In this document: one piece after another, positions 8,744 through 18,680 of the stretch
How the letters are laid out: every line of letters starts with the position of its first letter
Position numbering within the stretch: position 1 is the stretch's first letter
Source: Bacillus sp. S/N-304-OC-R1
GTDB taxonomy: Bacteria > Bacillota > Bacilli > Bacillales > Cytobacillaceae
Length of the DNA: 64,000 nucleotides
Direction: 5' to 3'
Assembly (NCBI RefSeq): GCF_019749375.1
Contig: NZ_JACWFE010000017.1
Location: forward strand, 1-64,000
The notes under the pieces: generated by a model
What the model saw: the letters and a program-made list of their open reading frames with translations, nothing else
Told to the model about the DNA's origin: nothing
Databases searched by the model: none
Translations under genes and position numbers: made by a program

Positions 8744-8926
8744 GTGATCTCCATTTTTTTCATTATTTTTGCCGTCTTTATCCTTTTTAATATTAACAAA
8801 ATGACCTATTCACTATGTCTCCAGAAGGAAATCCCTGAGGAACGACAGCCTAAGGTATTTCGCACTATAAATATTTTGATAACGATACTTCTTATTTCAT
8901 CATTCGTAGAAATTCTTTATACGTAA
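8744..8926 (+). CDS. Small membrane protein, unknown
   Basis: 60 residues, GTG start after a strong AAAGGAGGG. An N-terminal hydrophobic helix, a charged middle (QKEIPEERQPK) and a second hydrophobic helix are visible. A terminator follows. No family recognised. Confidence 0.65.
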   Translation: MISIFFIIFAVFILFNINKMTYSLCLQKEIPEERQPKVFRTINILITILLISSFVEILYT

Positions 8927-8942
8927 TTAATTACATGGAAAA

Positions 8943-8972
8943 AGCGGCGGGAAGCAATCCCGTCGCTATTTT
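8943..8972 (+). terminator. Terminator
   Basis: AGCGGCGGGA-agcaa-TCCCGTCGCT followed by TATTTT. Confidence 0.8.
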
Positions 8973-9009
8973 AATTGCACTATTAGGATGGATGAATCTT
9001 TATGTCACT

Positions 9010-9105
9010 CTACAGCCAAGATGCTCCGATGATGACTAATAAGATAAACAGTACGACAATTAAAGCAAAGCCTCCGCCGTAACCGAATCCAGCTCCTGCT
9101 GACAT
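9010..9105 (-). CDS. YjcZ family sporulation peptide (copy 1)
   Basis: 31-residue peptide, short Ser/Gly/Ala/Tyr-rich N terminus (MSAGAGFGYGGGF) then one hydrophobic helix ending GASWL. This is the YjcZ/SscA type of tiny spore-associated membrane peptide. AAAGGAGG precedes the ATG. A second copy lies 36 bp away on the same strand. Confidence 0.85.
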   Translation of the reverse strand: MSAGAGFGYGGGFALIVVLFILLVIIGASWL

Positions 9106-9141
9106 ATTGTTTCCTCCTTTCCTATTGACAATCTTATTGTT

Positions 9142-9225
9142 TTATAGCCAAGCAGCGCCAACGATAATTAATAAGATGAAAAGCACTACAATTAGTGCAA
9201 ATCCTCCACCGTAACCAGCACCCAT
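9142..9225 (-). CDS. YjcZ family sporulation peptide (copy 2)
   Basis: 27-residue peptide MGAGYGGGFALIVVLFILL.. ending VGAAWL, nearly identical in plan to the neighbouring copy but four residues shorter at the N terminus. AAAGGAGGG precedes the ATG. Tandem duplication followed by divergence is the simplest reading. Confidence 0.85.
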   Translation of the reverse strand: MGAGYGGGFALIVVLFILLIIVGAAWL

Positions 9226-9443
9226 GAGTTACCCTCCTTTCATGTTGCTAACATATACTATTCAAAAAACACTTTATTCGAATAGGCATTTAACATTCAT
9301 TTCTTAAAATAATTCGCCTATGTCTTTGTTTTATTTAAAAAGTGTCTTGGTATAATATGCCACGCTCTTTTATTGGCTTAGTATCCTACCTAATTTCTTG
9401 TCAAAATCCTTAAATTATTTTTCCCTTCCATGGGTTATTATTT

Positions 9444-9471
9444 TTGTTCTATATTTCTTTTGTGGTATAGT
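9444..9471 (+). promoter_or_regulatory. prsA promoter
   Basis: TTGTTC (9444-9449), 16-nt spacer, TATAGT (9466-9471) with TG one base upstream, giving an extended -10. Confidence 0.5.
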
Positions 9472-9521
9472 AAGGTTTATGAAATTGGTGTATTGAAATA
9501 AATTTTCTAGGAGTGTTCAAC

Positions 9522-10391
9522 ATGAAAAAATTGATCGTTTCCCTCACTTTAACAGCTGGCGTATTAGCTTTAAGTGCTTGCAGCGGTAATAATGCCAACG
9601 GCTCCGATGTAGTCGTACAAACAAAGGCTGGAGACATTTCAAAGGACGAGCTCTACAATGCAATGAAAGCAAAGGCTGGAGAAGATGTTCTCCGTGAGCT
9701 TATTTATGAAAAGGTATTAAGCAAAAATTATAAAGTGACCGACAAAGAAATTGACCAAAAAATTGCTGACCTTAAGGAACAGCTTGGTTCTAATTTTGAA
9801 ATGGCGCTGTTACAGTATGGTTATAAAAATGAAGACGAATTAAAAGATACATTCCGTACAGGCTTAATGCAAGAAAAGGCGGCTATTAAAGATGTTAAGG
9901 TTACAGATAAAGAAGTAAAAGAATACTACGATAATTATAAGCCGCAAATTAAAGCTAGACACATTCTTGTAGACGATGAAAAAACAGCTAAAGAGGTCAA
10001 GAAGAAGCTTGATGAAGGAGCTAAATTTGAGGATTTAGCGAAGGAATATTCAAAAGATCCAGGTTCAGCTGCTAATGGCGGTGATCTTGGCTGGTTTGGT
10101 CCTGGAAGAATGGTTCCAGAATTCGAAAAGGCTGCTTATGCACTAAAAGTGAATGAAGTTAGTGAACCAGTAAAATCCGAGCACGGCTACCATATTATTC
10201 AAGTAACTGATAAAAAAGAGAAAAAATCCTTTGATGAAATGAAAGACCAAATGGAGTATGAATTAAAGGTATCTAAGCTTGATGCTGATAAAATTCAAAA
10301 AGCGATGGATCGTGAATTAAAAGCTGCTGACATCAAAATAAATGATAAAGATTTAAAAGATGTTTTAAAGAGCTCTGATAGCGGTAAGTAA
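9522..10391 (+). CDS. prsA: Foldase lipoprotein PrsA
   Basis: 289-residue peptidyl-prolyl isomerase that helps exported proteins fold on the outer face of the membrane. A lipoprotein signal peptide ends in the lipobox LSAC (lipidated Cys about residue 20). The parvulin domain is visible from about residue 140 (KARHILV) through GGDLGWFG and EHGYHIIQV. The ATG at 9522 is preferred over the in-frame GTG at 9513, which lies in the ribosome binding region. Confidence 0.96.
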   Translation: MKKLIVSLTLTAGVLALSACSGNNANGSDVVVQTKAGDISKDELYNAMKAKAGEDVLRELIYEKVLSKNYKVTDKEIDQKIADLKEQLGSNFEMALLQYGYKNEDELKDTFRTGLMQEKAAIKDVKVTDKEVKEYYDNYKPQIKARHILVDDEKTAKEVKKKLDEGAKFEDLAKEYSKDPGSAANGGDLGWFGPGRMVPEFEKAAYALKVNEVSEPVKSEHGYHIIQVTDKKEKKSFDEMKDQMEYELKVSKLDADKIQKAMDRELKAADIKINDKDLKDVLKSSDSGK

Positions 10392-10461
10392 GTATAAATG
10401 CGCTAGGAGCTAAGCATTTCTCAGACTCGAAGAGTTATGCTTTCTTGCCTTGTAAAAACAG

Positions 10462-10494
10462 ACCCCGTACAGCTTTAAAGCTATGCGGGGTTTT
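10462..10494 (+). terminator. Terminator after prsA
   Basis: ACCCCG and CGGGGT enclose the internal palindrome AGCTTTAAAGCT; TTTT follows. Confidence 0.8.
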
Positions 10495-10513
10495 GATTGT
10501 AAAAAACTCTCTG

Positions 10514-10696
10514 CTATATCTGATTACTAGTTCTTCTTAATTCTCTTTCCTTCTCAATTCTTTCCATATACACTCTACCTTCTAGTTCAATGCTTTCATT
10601 TTCAATTTTTCGTTCTTCCCTGCCCGATTTAATCGCCATATAGGCACTGAGCAGAATGCCCACAGCCACAAAATAAATCCATAGTGGGATGATCAT
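10514..10696 (-). CDS. yhaL: Sporulation protein YhaL
   Basis: 60 residues: one N-terminal transmembrane helix (IPLWIYFVAVGILLSAYMAIK) then a charged coiled tail (REERKIENESIELEG). Matches YhaL in design and in its position beside prsA. Ribosome binding site GGGGGAAACGG. Confidence 0.8.
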   Translation of the reverse strand: MIIPLWIYFVAVGILLSAYMAIKSGREERKIENESIELEGRVYMERIEKERELRRTSNQI

Positions 10697-10770
10697 GACC
10701 GTTTCCCCCTTCTAAACTGGTTGTCCTATTTAATAACTATGTTTTCAAATGAAAAATATGAACAACTAGT

Positions 10771-10800
10771 AAAAAAATCGCCCCAAAGGACGATTTTTTT
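10771..10800 (-). terminator. Terminator of the yhaO-yhaN-yhaM operon
   Basis: AAAAATCG and CGATTTTT form the stem around TCC/GG; a T run follows on the minus strand. Confidence 0.8.
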
Positions 10801-11743
10801 ATTTATGAAAAATAGGTTTATAGAATGCCCGGTTATCTAATGCAAAAACTCTTTCTGTGAATTCTCCCGGTTTTACTCGCTCAAGGGCACGATCAAGCAT
10901 ATTCATCTTTGCATCAAGATTATCAATATAATGAAGGATTTCCGCTTCTTTGATTAATGGAGGCTTAGGGCTACCCCATTCAGCCTTTCCATGATGCGAA
11001 AGCACTAGATGCTGCAAAATAACTACTTCCTCACCCGCAATAGAGAGCTCATCCGCTGCTTTACCTATTTCATTCACCATAATTGTTATATGTCCAAGCA
11101 AATTGCCTTCAACCGTATACACCGTAGAAATAGGTCCTGATAATTCAATGACCTTACCCAAATCATGCAGAATGATGCCAGCATACAAAAGATCTTTATC
11201 AAGGCTTGGATATAGACCAGCTATTGCTTTCGCTAGGTCGAGCATTGACACAACATGATAAGCTAGACCAGATACAAATTCATGATGATTTTTCGTAGCT
11301 GCCGGATATTCTAGAAATGCCTGCTGATGCTTCTTTAATAAGTGGCGAGTGACTCTTTGGAGATTTGGATTTTGCATTTCAAAAATATATTGCGTAACTT
11401 TACTCATCATCTCGTCCGTGCTTAATGGAGCTGTTTCAAGGAAATCAGCCAGCTTAACTGGATCACTTGGCGACGCAGCGCGAATTTGTTTAATTCTAAG
11501 CTGATTGCGCCCCCGGTAGTTTAATATATCACCAGAAACTTTAACGATTGTTTCCGGAAGATAAATTTTCTCATCCCCATCTGATACATCCCATAGCTTT
11601 GCTTCAATTTCTCCGCTCTGATCTTGAAAAATTAAGGTTAGAAAAGGCTTTCCATTGCTTGCTATTCCCTTTGTTGCATTTTTGATAAGTAAAAATTGTT
11701 CAATATGTTCACCAACATCATAATAGACAATTCCTTTAGACAT
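10799..11743 (-). CDS. yhaM: 3'-5' exoribonuclease YhaM
   Basis: 314 residues: N-terminal OB-fold (about 10-95) and C-terminal HD domain with the metal-binding HDLGK (about 195-200) and later HHGKAEWG. YhaM degrades RNA and single-stranded DNA from the 3' end. The ATG at 11743 gives [12 protein letters not shown] and the usual length; the frame is open further upstream to 11788 without a better site. Last gene of the yhaONM cluster. Confidence 0.93.
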   Translation of the reverse strand: MSKGIVYYDVGEHIEQFLLIKNATKGIASNGKPFLTLIFQDQSGEIEAKLWDVSDGDEKIYLPETIVKVSGDILNYRGRNQLRIKQIRAASPSDPVKLADFLETAPLSTDEMMSKVTQYIFEMQNPNLQRVTRHLLKKHQQAFLEYPAATKNHHEFVSGLAYHVVSMLDLAKAIAGLYPSLDKDLLYAGIILHDLGKVIELSGPISTVYTVEGNLLGHITIMVNEIGKAADELSIAGEEVVILQHLVLSHHGKAEWGSPKPPLIKEAEILHYIDNLDAKMNMLDRALERVKPGEFTERVFALDNRAFYKPIFHK

Positions 11744-11840
11744 AAGTGGCTGACGCTCCTTTCTATTAAAATAGTATATCACACTCAAAATCTCTTCTGG
11801 TCAGAAAATCAAGGAGGATTTGGATTATCTTATTCCGCCT

Positions 11841-14800
11841 CTATATTAATGTAATTTTTTCTGTATTAGCCACACTAATAATTTGCTCCTCTGTAAAATG
11901 CGGCAATAAATGCTGATGGCAAGTTAAAAAGAAAATTTGCCGCCCTTTTATGCTCTTAAGGAGGCTTATTACCTTATTTGTTCTCTTTTGGTCAAAGTTA
12001 ACAAAGCTGTCATCAATAATAATCGGAAAAGGAAACTTATCGTATACTGTAACCGCTAACGCGAGCCTAATCGCAACATATACTTGTTCAGCCGTAGCCT
12101 GGCTAAGCTCATTTGCTTCAAATAATATTTGATCCCTGCTTTGAATATGAAAGCCGCTTCCTTCATTTTTAGGGAATATGCGAATATAATTTCCATCTGT
12201 TAATAAATGTAAATATTCTTCTGCTTTTTTTAATAATCGCGGTAGCCGTTCATTTTTGAAACGTTCAATCGTCTGATTAAGAATATCTTGAGCTATGGCA
12301 AACCTTGACCATTCTTTTGCCTCTAATTCAAGCTCTGCCTTCTTTTGTTTAAATACATGCAAAAGCTCCGTGTAAGTCCCGCCTTCCTCCAATATATGAA
12401 CTTCATATTTTTTTTCGGCAAGGAGGCTTTGACAAGCAGGGAGTGTCTTTTTTAGACTCTCCAGTTTTTCAGTATGAGTGGAAATAAGATCCTCGAGATT
12501 GATAATGGTTTCAAAACCCTTTATTTCTTCCTCATTAATTGAAGACATGTTCAACTGACGCTGCAAAATATTCAGCTTTTCCTGCAACTCCAGTTTTTTT
12601 TCACCGAGCTTTCCAAGTTCTCTAAATTTCTCTTCATCATATACGCCAGCAAGCTGGAAGAGCATTTTCTTCTCTAATTCAAAATGCTTAATCTCTAGCT
12701 CATATTGATGACATTCTTCTTCTAGGTCAGCTACCTTTGCTACTTTCCCATCTAGCATCATTTTCTTCTCTGTTTCTTCCTTCAATAATCCTTTCAGCTT
12801 ATAAGCAATCTCCTGAATGCTTAATTGCATATTTCCTAGAAACTCATGGTTGAACAGCTCAAAAGCCTGAATTATTTTCTGCAGGCGTTCCTTTATTAGA
12901 CTGTGACGCTCCGCTATTATTCTTTTTTCACGGAATAGCTTTTTTAACTGTTCGATTAGATCAAAGGCATCTAATAAGTGAGCAAGTGCAACTGCTTTTG
13001 GTAAAAACAATTTTCCGCCTATCTCGATTAAGGTTTTTTCTTCTTTAACAAATTCTCGTTCCCATGACTCGAAATTCAGTAATACTTTTTCATATTGGTT
13101 GTTTCTTTCGTTCCATTTAATTTTGAGATGATGCAATTGTTCCAGTATTTCTTTATTCTTCTGAAGACTTTCTTCAATCTTAACGTATTTGTCGTTTTCT
13201 GGATCTTTTATTTTCTGCACCAAAATTTGTTTTTTCTCTTCTAAATCGATAATTTCCTGTTTAAGAATATCTTGGTCCGATTTTGCAGACCTTTTCAAAA
13301 ACAAATAAATAGAAACAATAATCCCAAGTCCGCCTATGACTATAATTGGCCAGCTTAATTCAATAATTCCCCATCCCATTACTGCTGCAAAAAGGAGTGA
13401 AATCATTGTAAATTGAGTTCTTTCCTGAGCTTTTCTACTTCTCGAGTTTTGTTTTTGCTGTTTTTGGCTCCGATATAAACGCTCGAGCCTCTCTTCAATC
13501 TGTTCGGCCTCTTTTTCTAACTCCTTTATTCCAAGATTCATGCATAATACATCTTCAAGTCTTAGTCTTTCCTTTTCCGGAAGGAGCTGCTGTTCAAGAT
13601 CCTTTATGCTATCTTCAATTTCTTCAAGCATTTTCTTATCTTCATTAAATCTGTCATCTAGATCCAGTTTTTTTGTTTGCAGGCGCCGGTATTTATCTTG
13701 TGCATTAATAATTTCTTCCTTTAGGAAAATACTAGTATTAATGGAGTTCACTTGCTCTTCTTCAATTGATAGGTGTAGCTTTTCACGTAATATTAATTCT
13801 TCCTGCTCTATTTGCAAAAGCTTGTGTTGAAGTTCCTTATCTTCCTGATTTAGATTTTCTAATAACGAAAGATCTTCAACTGCAGCAATAATTTCATGCT
13901 CTCTGTTTAGCAAATACATATTAGGTGTATTTTGGCTAATCTCTTCCTTTATCAAATGAATCCTTTTCTGCAGACTTGATATCTGCCCTTCTAATGGTTT
14001 TAGCGTATCTTCTAATCGTTCTAATCTAGTAAGACCATCGACTGGGAATACAAAATCATCAAATTGATTTAACTCATCGATGAGTCCTTTTTCTTCGAGC
14101 TTGAGCGGCTTAATTTTTCGCCATTCCTCCAATTTCACCTTTAACTGCTGCAGATAAGCTTGTTCCTTTTGTTTTTCTTCTATCTCTTTTTCTATGCTTG
14201 CTTTTTCCTCTAGGAGGACCCAATATTGTTCATTTTGCCCTGCCGCTTTATTTAATTCAGTATGAAGCTGTTTGAGTTCCTTCAGTTTTTCATTTATAAT
14301 TGGTTTTTTCCCGCTCGGTTTAAATCGGCTATCCATTTCCCTCTGAAGTACATTTTCTGCCTGTACAAGCTTGTCTGTTCCTAATGCACCAGCTGAGAAT
14401 AAATACCGGCCAATTTCTTCACCTTTCATTTGATGAATATTTTGCAGACCATGTATATTGAAAGAAAAGATAGATTGGAACAAGGCTTTATCAACATGAT
14501 TAAGGAGATTTTTCAATAAGTCCTCTCCGCCTTTTGTTCCATCCTCTAATATGACATTTACATCTCCTGTGGCCTTTCCTTTAAAAACCCGCTCAATTAG
14601 AGCTCTGCCCTTTTCCGGAAAAATAGCAGTAAGCTGCCCCCCATATTTCGTGCCATCCTTCGGTTCATATCTAAGCTCTGTTTGCTGTTTTGTAGGAAAG
14701 CCAAATAATACACTGTGAATAAACGACATGATTGTAGACTTTCCTGCTTCATTTTCGCCAAACAAAACTTGAAAATCATTAAGATTTGTCATTTTATAAT

Positions 14801-14846
14801 TGTAAAGCTTCCCATAACCATAAATATGTAAGGCGACTATTTTCAT
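11841..14846 (-). CDS. yhaN: SbcC/Rad50-like ATPase YhaN (SbcE)
   Basis: 1001-residue P-loop ATPase. Walker A GENEAGKST at residues 30-38, very long central coiled coils, and a C-terminal Walker B with IIIDDSFVNFDQKR (about 935-950). Unusually for this superfamily, two hydrophobic helices interrupt the coil (about residues 478-515, FAAVMGWGIIEL and PIIVIGGLGIIVSIYLFL), a known YhaN trait suggesting membrane association. It follows yhaO after 11 bp and probably forms an SbcCD-like complex with it. Confidence 0.9.
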   Translation of the reverse strand: MKIVALHIYGYGKLYNYKMTNLNDFQVLFGENEAGKSTIMSFIHSVLFGFPTKQQTELRYEPKDGTKYGGQLTAIFPEKGRALIERVFKGKATGDVNVILEDGTKGGEDLLKNLLNHVDKALFQSIFSFNIHGLQNIHQMKGEEIGRYLFSAGALGTDKLVQAENVLQREMDSRFKPSGKKPIINEKLKELKQLHTELNKAAGQNEQYWVLLEEKASIEKEIEEKQKEQAYLQQLKVKLEEWRKIKPLKLEEKGLIDELNQFDDFVFPVDGLTRLERLEDTLKPLEGQISSLQKRIHLIKEEISQNTPNMYLLNREHEIIAAVEDLSLLENLNQEDKELQHKLLQIEQEELILREKLHLSIEEEQVNSINTSIFLKEEIINAQDKYRRLQTKKLDLDDRFNEDKKMLEEIEDSIKDLEQQLLPEKERLRLEDVLCMNLGIKELEKEAEQIEERLERLYRSQKQQKQNSRSRKAQERTQFTMISLLFAAVMGWGIIELSWPIIVIGGLGIIVSIYLFLKRSAKSDQDILKQEIIDLEEKKQILVQKIKDPENDKYVKIEESLQKNKEILEQLHHLKIKWNERNNQYEKVLLNFESWEREFVKEEKTLIEIGGKLFLPKAVALAHLLDAFDLIEQLKKLFREKRIIAERHSLIKERLQKIIQAFELFNHEFLGNMQLSIQEIAYKLKGLLKEETEKKMMLDGKVAKVADLEEECHQYELEIKHFELEKKMLFQLAGVYDEEKFRELGKLGEKKLELQEKLNILQRQLNMSSINEEEIKGFETIINLEDLISTHTEKLESLKKTLPACQSLLAEKKYEVHILEEGGTYTELLHVFKQKKAELELEAKEWSRFAIAQDILNQTIERFKNERLPRLLKKAEEYLHLLTDGNYIRIFPKNEGSGFHIQSRDQILFEANELSQATAEQVYVAIRLALAVTVYDKFPFPIIIDDSFVNFDQKRTNKVISLLKSIKGRQIFFLTCHQHLLPHFTEEQIISVANTEKITLI

Positions 14847-14857
14847 GACTTCACCTC

Positions 14858-16078
14858 CTATTCCTTATTCAATAAATGAACTAAGAGATTTTCAGCCTCT
14901 TCAATAAGCACATTTCTTTCTTCTTCTGATATAGACTGAAGAAGATTTTTGGCTCCGGGGTGATGATATAAAGCGGATATACTGCCTTTTTCAACGCTAT
15001 AGTCCATTACTGTATGAAATAGCTCAGAATAAAAATCAGATTCCTTCGCAAATTGCTCCCGATCCCAGCGCCATTTTTCATTAATCTTTAGATTAGAAAC
15101 CCATACAAAAGCTTCCTCATCTTTTTCCTCTTCCTGAAGGATTTCTAATAATTCACCATTCGCGATAATCCTTCTATCATGATCAGCCAGGTCAATATTA
15201 TCAATCGAAAGCGAGAGAATTATTCCTTTGTTTTCCTTTCGTACCGACTGAATACTGTTTTTGCATAGCTCATAAATTTCTTGAAAGGAAGCAGCATTGG
15301 AGGCATCTAAAGATTGTTCTTCCCAAACAATAGAGGAGGCTTCAATGAACTTTATATTTGCTCCTTCATCGTTTAATTGAACTAAATAACATCCCTTTTC
15401 CCCAGTCTCTTTTCGATGTCGGCCTTGGGTATTTCCTGGATAAATAATTGGGGGATTTTCTTGTAAAGTTTGGCGTTTATGTATATGTCCTAGCGCCCAA
15501 TAATCAAACCCCTTTTCATTTAACTCTCGTATTGAAAATGGAGCATATTTATCATGCTCAGTGCTGCCCTCAAGATTTCCGTGCAGGATGCCTATATGAA
15601 AATCAGCTCCCTGTTCCTTCTTATAATCAGCAATCATTCGTTCGAATACATGCCGTCTAGGATAGCTAAATCCATATATATGAACAGAGATGCCATCCAG
15701 ATTACAAAACCGAAACACCTCAACCTCATGTAAAAAAGTATAGACATGACCTGGCAATGATATATGTGCCCAGCTCCCTCCCAAATGATCATGGTTTCCA
15801 TGGACGACAAATACCGCAATATTACTGTTTGCCAAGCGCTCCATTTCATTACGGAATCTAATCTGTGCTCGTATGCTTCGGTCTTCGCCATCAAATAAAT
15901 CTCCTGCAAAAATTACAAAATCCACTCCATGAAAAATTGCAGCATCAACAATTCTAGCTAAAGCTTCGAATGTGCTCTCTTGTAGCCTCTTAAATATAAT
16001 TGGGGGCAAGTTCTTTAAGCCGATCATTGGACTGTCTAAATGCAAATCTGCTGCATGAATGAAAGTCACCTTTTTCAT
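14858..16078 (-). CDS. yhaO: SbcD/Mre11-like nuclease subunit YhaO
   Basis: 406-residue calcineurin-type phosphoesterase. Metal ligands are visible in HAADLHLDSP (residues 9-18), GDLFDGED (about 59), GNHDHLGG (about 95) and GHIHKRQ (about 200). Predicted nuclease partner of the ATPase YhaN in DNA repair. First gene of yhaO-yhaN-yhaM. Confidence 0.93.
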   Translation of the reverse strand: MKKVTFIHAADLHLDSPMIGLKNLPPIIFKRLQESTFEALARIVDAAIFHGVDFVIFAGDLFDGEDRSIRAQIRFRNEMERLANSNIAVFVVHGNHDHLGGSWAHISLPGHVYTFLHEVEVFRFCNLDGISVHIYGFSYPRRHVFERMIADYKKEQGADFHIGILHGNLEGSTEHDKYAPFSIRELNEKGFDYWALGHIHKRQTLQENPPIIYPGNTQGRHRKETGEKGCYLVQLNDEGANIKFIEASSIVWEEQSLDASNAASFQEIYELCKNSIQSVRKENKGIILSLSIDNIDLADHDRRIIANGELLEILQEEEKDEEAFVWVSNLKINEKWRWDREQFAKESDFYSELFHTVMDYSVEKGSISALYHHPGAKNLLQSISEEERNVLIEEAENLLVHLLNKE

Positions 16079-16152
16079 ATTCTACCCTCCTTCTCTTTTT
16101 TCCTATTTTAACCTATTTCAAATACGAATGCACGTTCTTATCTTTTATTTTG

Positions 16153-17406
16153 TTATTCATTTTTCGTTATTTGCAGTGCTTTTTTAATATCCTTAAACGA
16201 ATTTGATTTTCCGTACATAAGAACTCCGCCTTTATATACTCTTGAACCAAATATGGCGAGAATAACAATCGTAATGATGAGAATTGCAATCCCTAATAAA
16301 GGCTCCCACATTGGCAATGTCAGCATTCCAACACGCATAAACATAAGCATTGGCGTGAAAAAAGGAATATAGGACGCAATCGTTATGAAGGAAGTATCCG
16401 GCTGACTAAGTCCAAACATGGAGATCATAAAGCCTGCCACAACTACCATAGTCATTGGCATGATCATTTGCTGAACATCTTCAATCCGGCTGACAAGCGA
16501 GCCAAGAAAAGCAGCTAATGTTGCATATAAGAAATAGCCTAGTAACAGAAATACTAGAGCATAAATAATCGTTGAAATAGGAATATCACTGAATCCGAAA
16601 AATTCAAAAACGCCGCCTTGCATCGTTTGCAAATTACTTTTTACAAAATAATAGCCTACTAATAGGATAACACCCATTTGCGTTAAGCTTAGCAGAGCGA
16701 TTCCAAGAATTTTTGCAAACATTTGCTTTACTGGAGCTACACTTGAAATCAGAATTTCCATCACTCGTGAAGATTTCTCTGTTGCCACTTCCATTGCAAT
16801 CATATTCGCATACATGAGTACAGCAAAGTAAATGATGAAAAGAAGAACATAGACAAGCCCTCTTGCCTGGTTCAATTCTTCCTCTGTTTTCGCGTTTTCT
16901 TCAAGGGCTACTTTACTGAAGGAAACAGGCTCATACAGCTTGCCTAATTGCTCCTGTGTTAAATTTATTTTGGATGCGGCCATCTGCGTCTTTATTTGCT
17001 GCAAAGATTGCTGAATTTCAGATGGAAGTGAAGAATCAGCGATACTTCTTGCCTTATAAACTGCTTGAGGCAGATTATCCTGATTATTAGAGAGGATTAG
17101 CAATCCATTATAATCAGCAGACTTTACTGCATTTTCTCCCTCTGCAATAGAGCCGCTAAAAGCCTCAAGCACTATCTCGCTATTATTCATTTTTAGCTGC
17201 TCCATTAGCGGATTGAACAGTTCCTTCGTCTCGTCTATTACAGCAATCTTTTCTCCTGAATCATCACTATTAAAAAAGTCGAAAATTTTAGACATGTTCG
17301 TTAAGCCAATCATAAATAAACAAGTAATCAAAGTCGTAATAATAAATGATTTTGTTTTCAGTTTAGACAAATATGTATGAGAAAGGATAATCCAAAAATT
17401 ACTCAT
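16153..17406 (-). CDS. yhaP: ABC exporter permease YhaP
   Basis: 417 residues: an N-terminal helix, a large extracytoplasmic domain (about 40-190) and a cluster of C-terminal transmembrane helices, the ABC-2/NatB plan. The ATG at 17406 overlaps the yhaQ stop by 8 bp and follows AGGTGC. Substrate unknown; related to Na+ exporters by family only. Confidence 0.88.
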   Translation of the reverse strand: MSNFWIILSHTYLSKLKTKSFIITTLITCLFMIGLTNMSKIFDFFNSDDSGEKIAVIDETKELFNPLMEQLKMNNSEIVLEAFSGSIAEGENAVKSADYNGLLILSNNQDNLPQAVYKARSIADSSLPSEIQQSLQQIKTQMAASKINLTQEQLGKLYEPVSFSKVALEENAKTEEELNQARGLVYVLLFIIYFAVLMYANMIAMEVATEKSSRVMEILISSVAPVKQMFAKILGIALLSLTQMGVILLVGYYFVKSNLQTMQGGVFEFFGFSDIPISTIIYALVFLLLGYFLYATLAAFLGSLVSRIEDVQQMIMPMTMVVVAGFMISMFGLSQPDTSFITIASYIPFFTPMLMFMRVGMLTLPMWEPLLGIAILIITIVILAIFGSRVYKGGVLMYGKSNSFKDIKKALQITKNE

Positions 17407-18298
17407 AAGAAGCACCTACCTTTTCAATAAAAATATCATTCAAAGAAGGTTCTTCAAGGACAAATTTTCGAATAAAACCTTTACCTACGATCTCATTTAA
17501 AACGCCTTCTGCAATTTTTTCGCCTTCAATTTGCAGATGAATACCTTCCGTTGTTTGCCTCGCCTTTGTAACACCTGGGTAACTCTTTAGAAACTCCAAA
17601 TCAAAGTCAGCGTGAATTACCAAATTCTTCTTCCCGAAGGAACGTTTAATCTCCTTTAATGCTCCCTGAACAACAGGCTTTCCTTTATGCATAATACATA
17701 AATGCTCACACATTTCTTCCACATGCTCCATTCGATGGGAGGAAAAAACAATAGTAGTTCCTTGATTTTTCAATTCGATTACAGCATCCTTAAGCTGTTC
17801 AACATTTACTGGATCCAGCCCGCTGAACGGCTCATCCAAAATAAGCAATTTCGGCTTATGAATAACAGCTGTAATAAATTGGATCTTTTGCTGATTTCCC
17901 TTTGATAGCTCCTCTACTTTTTTGTTTGCATATTCAGGTACTTTAAAACGCTGCAGCCAATAGTCTAGCTCCTTTACTATTTCCTGTTTTTGCATGCCTC
18001 TTAATCTTGCTAAATAAACAATTTGATCTTTTACCTTCAGCTTCGGATACAGTCCCCTTTCTTCAGGTAAATATCCGATTAGCGGACTTGTTGAATAATC
18101 AATCTTTTTTCCATTCCAAGTAATGCTTCCTTCGCTTGCATCAATCAAACCAAGAATCATCCGAAAGGTTGTCGTTTTTCCTGCTCCATTTGCCCCTAGA
18201 AATCCGAACATTTCTTTATCTGGAATCGAGAGCGATAAATCATCTACGGCAGTAAACTTTCCAAAACGTTTTGTTATATGTTCTAATTTTAATCCCAT
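17399..18298 (-). CDS. yhaQ: ABC transporter ATPase YhaQ
   Basis: 299-residue ATPase paired with YhaP. Walker A GANGAGKTT (about 35-43), signature ELSKGNQQK, Walker B LLILDEPFSGLDP and the H-loop SSHRM. The ATG at 18298 follows GGAGGAG; the longer open frame upstream lacks a site. Translationally coupled to yhaP. Confidence 0.92.
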   Translation of the reverse strand: MGLKLEHITKRFGKFTAVDDLSLSIPDKEMFGFLGANGAGKTTTFRMILGLIDASEGSITWNGKKIDYSTSPLIGYLPEERGLYPKLKVKDQIVYLARLRGMQKQEIVKELDYWLQRFKVPEYANKKVEELSKGNQQKIQFITAVIHKPKLLILDEPFSGLDPVNVEQLKDAVIELKNQGTTIVFSSHRMEHVEEMCEHLCIMHKGKPVVQGALKEIKRSFGKKNLVIHADFDLEFLKSYPGVTKARQTTEGIHLQIEGEKIAEGVLNEIVGKGFIRKFVLEEPSLNDIFIEKVGASYE

Positions 18299-18445
18299 TA
18301 GTAACTCCTCCACTCTTCCTAATAATACGAGTATAAATGAAAAAAGGTTCAAAAAAATGAGGTTTTATAAAATCTTTGCACAATCAGTAGAATTATGGAA
18401 AAATAACATTATAATCTGAATCTTAGAACAAGGGGGGCACCTCGA

Positions 18446-18631
18446 ATGAAAACATATAAACTGACTGTTTTCGAAAAAAATGGGGAAAAGCTGCTGGACG
18501 AAGCATTTCAGGCTAATGATGATACCGATGCAAAAGGTATCGGGGAGCAAGTGCTAAAGGAAAAGGGCTTAGAAGATAAAACATACCGCTGTACATCACC
18601 CGCTGGAAAACTAATCTTATTTCATTCCTAA
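18446..18631 (+). CDS. yhzD: YhzD-like protein
   Basis: 61 residues, MKTYKLTVFEKNGEKLLDE.., matching the YhzD-like family in size and neighbourhood. AAGGGGGG precedes the ATG. Function unknown. Confidence 0.75.
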   Translation: MKTYKLTVFEKNGEKLLDEAFQANDDTDAKGIGEQVLKEKGLEDKTYRCTSPAGKLILFHS

Positions 18632-18640
18632 AAAAGCAAT

Positions 18641-18680
18641 AAGAAAAAAGCAAAGAAAAATATCTTTGCTTTTTCTTATT
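18641..18680. terminator. Bidirectional terminator between yhzD and yhaR
   Basis: AAGAAAAAAGCAAAG pairs with CTTTGCTTTTTCTT. It runs into the yhaR stop codon. Confidence 0.75.

Noticed and set aside
13540-13830. Serine-rich plus-strand frame inside yhaN
   Set aside because: Antisense shadow of the Glu/Lys-rich coiled-coil codons of yhaN.
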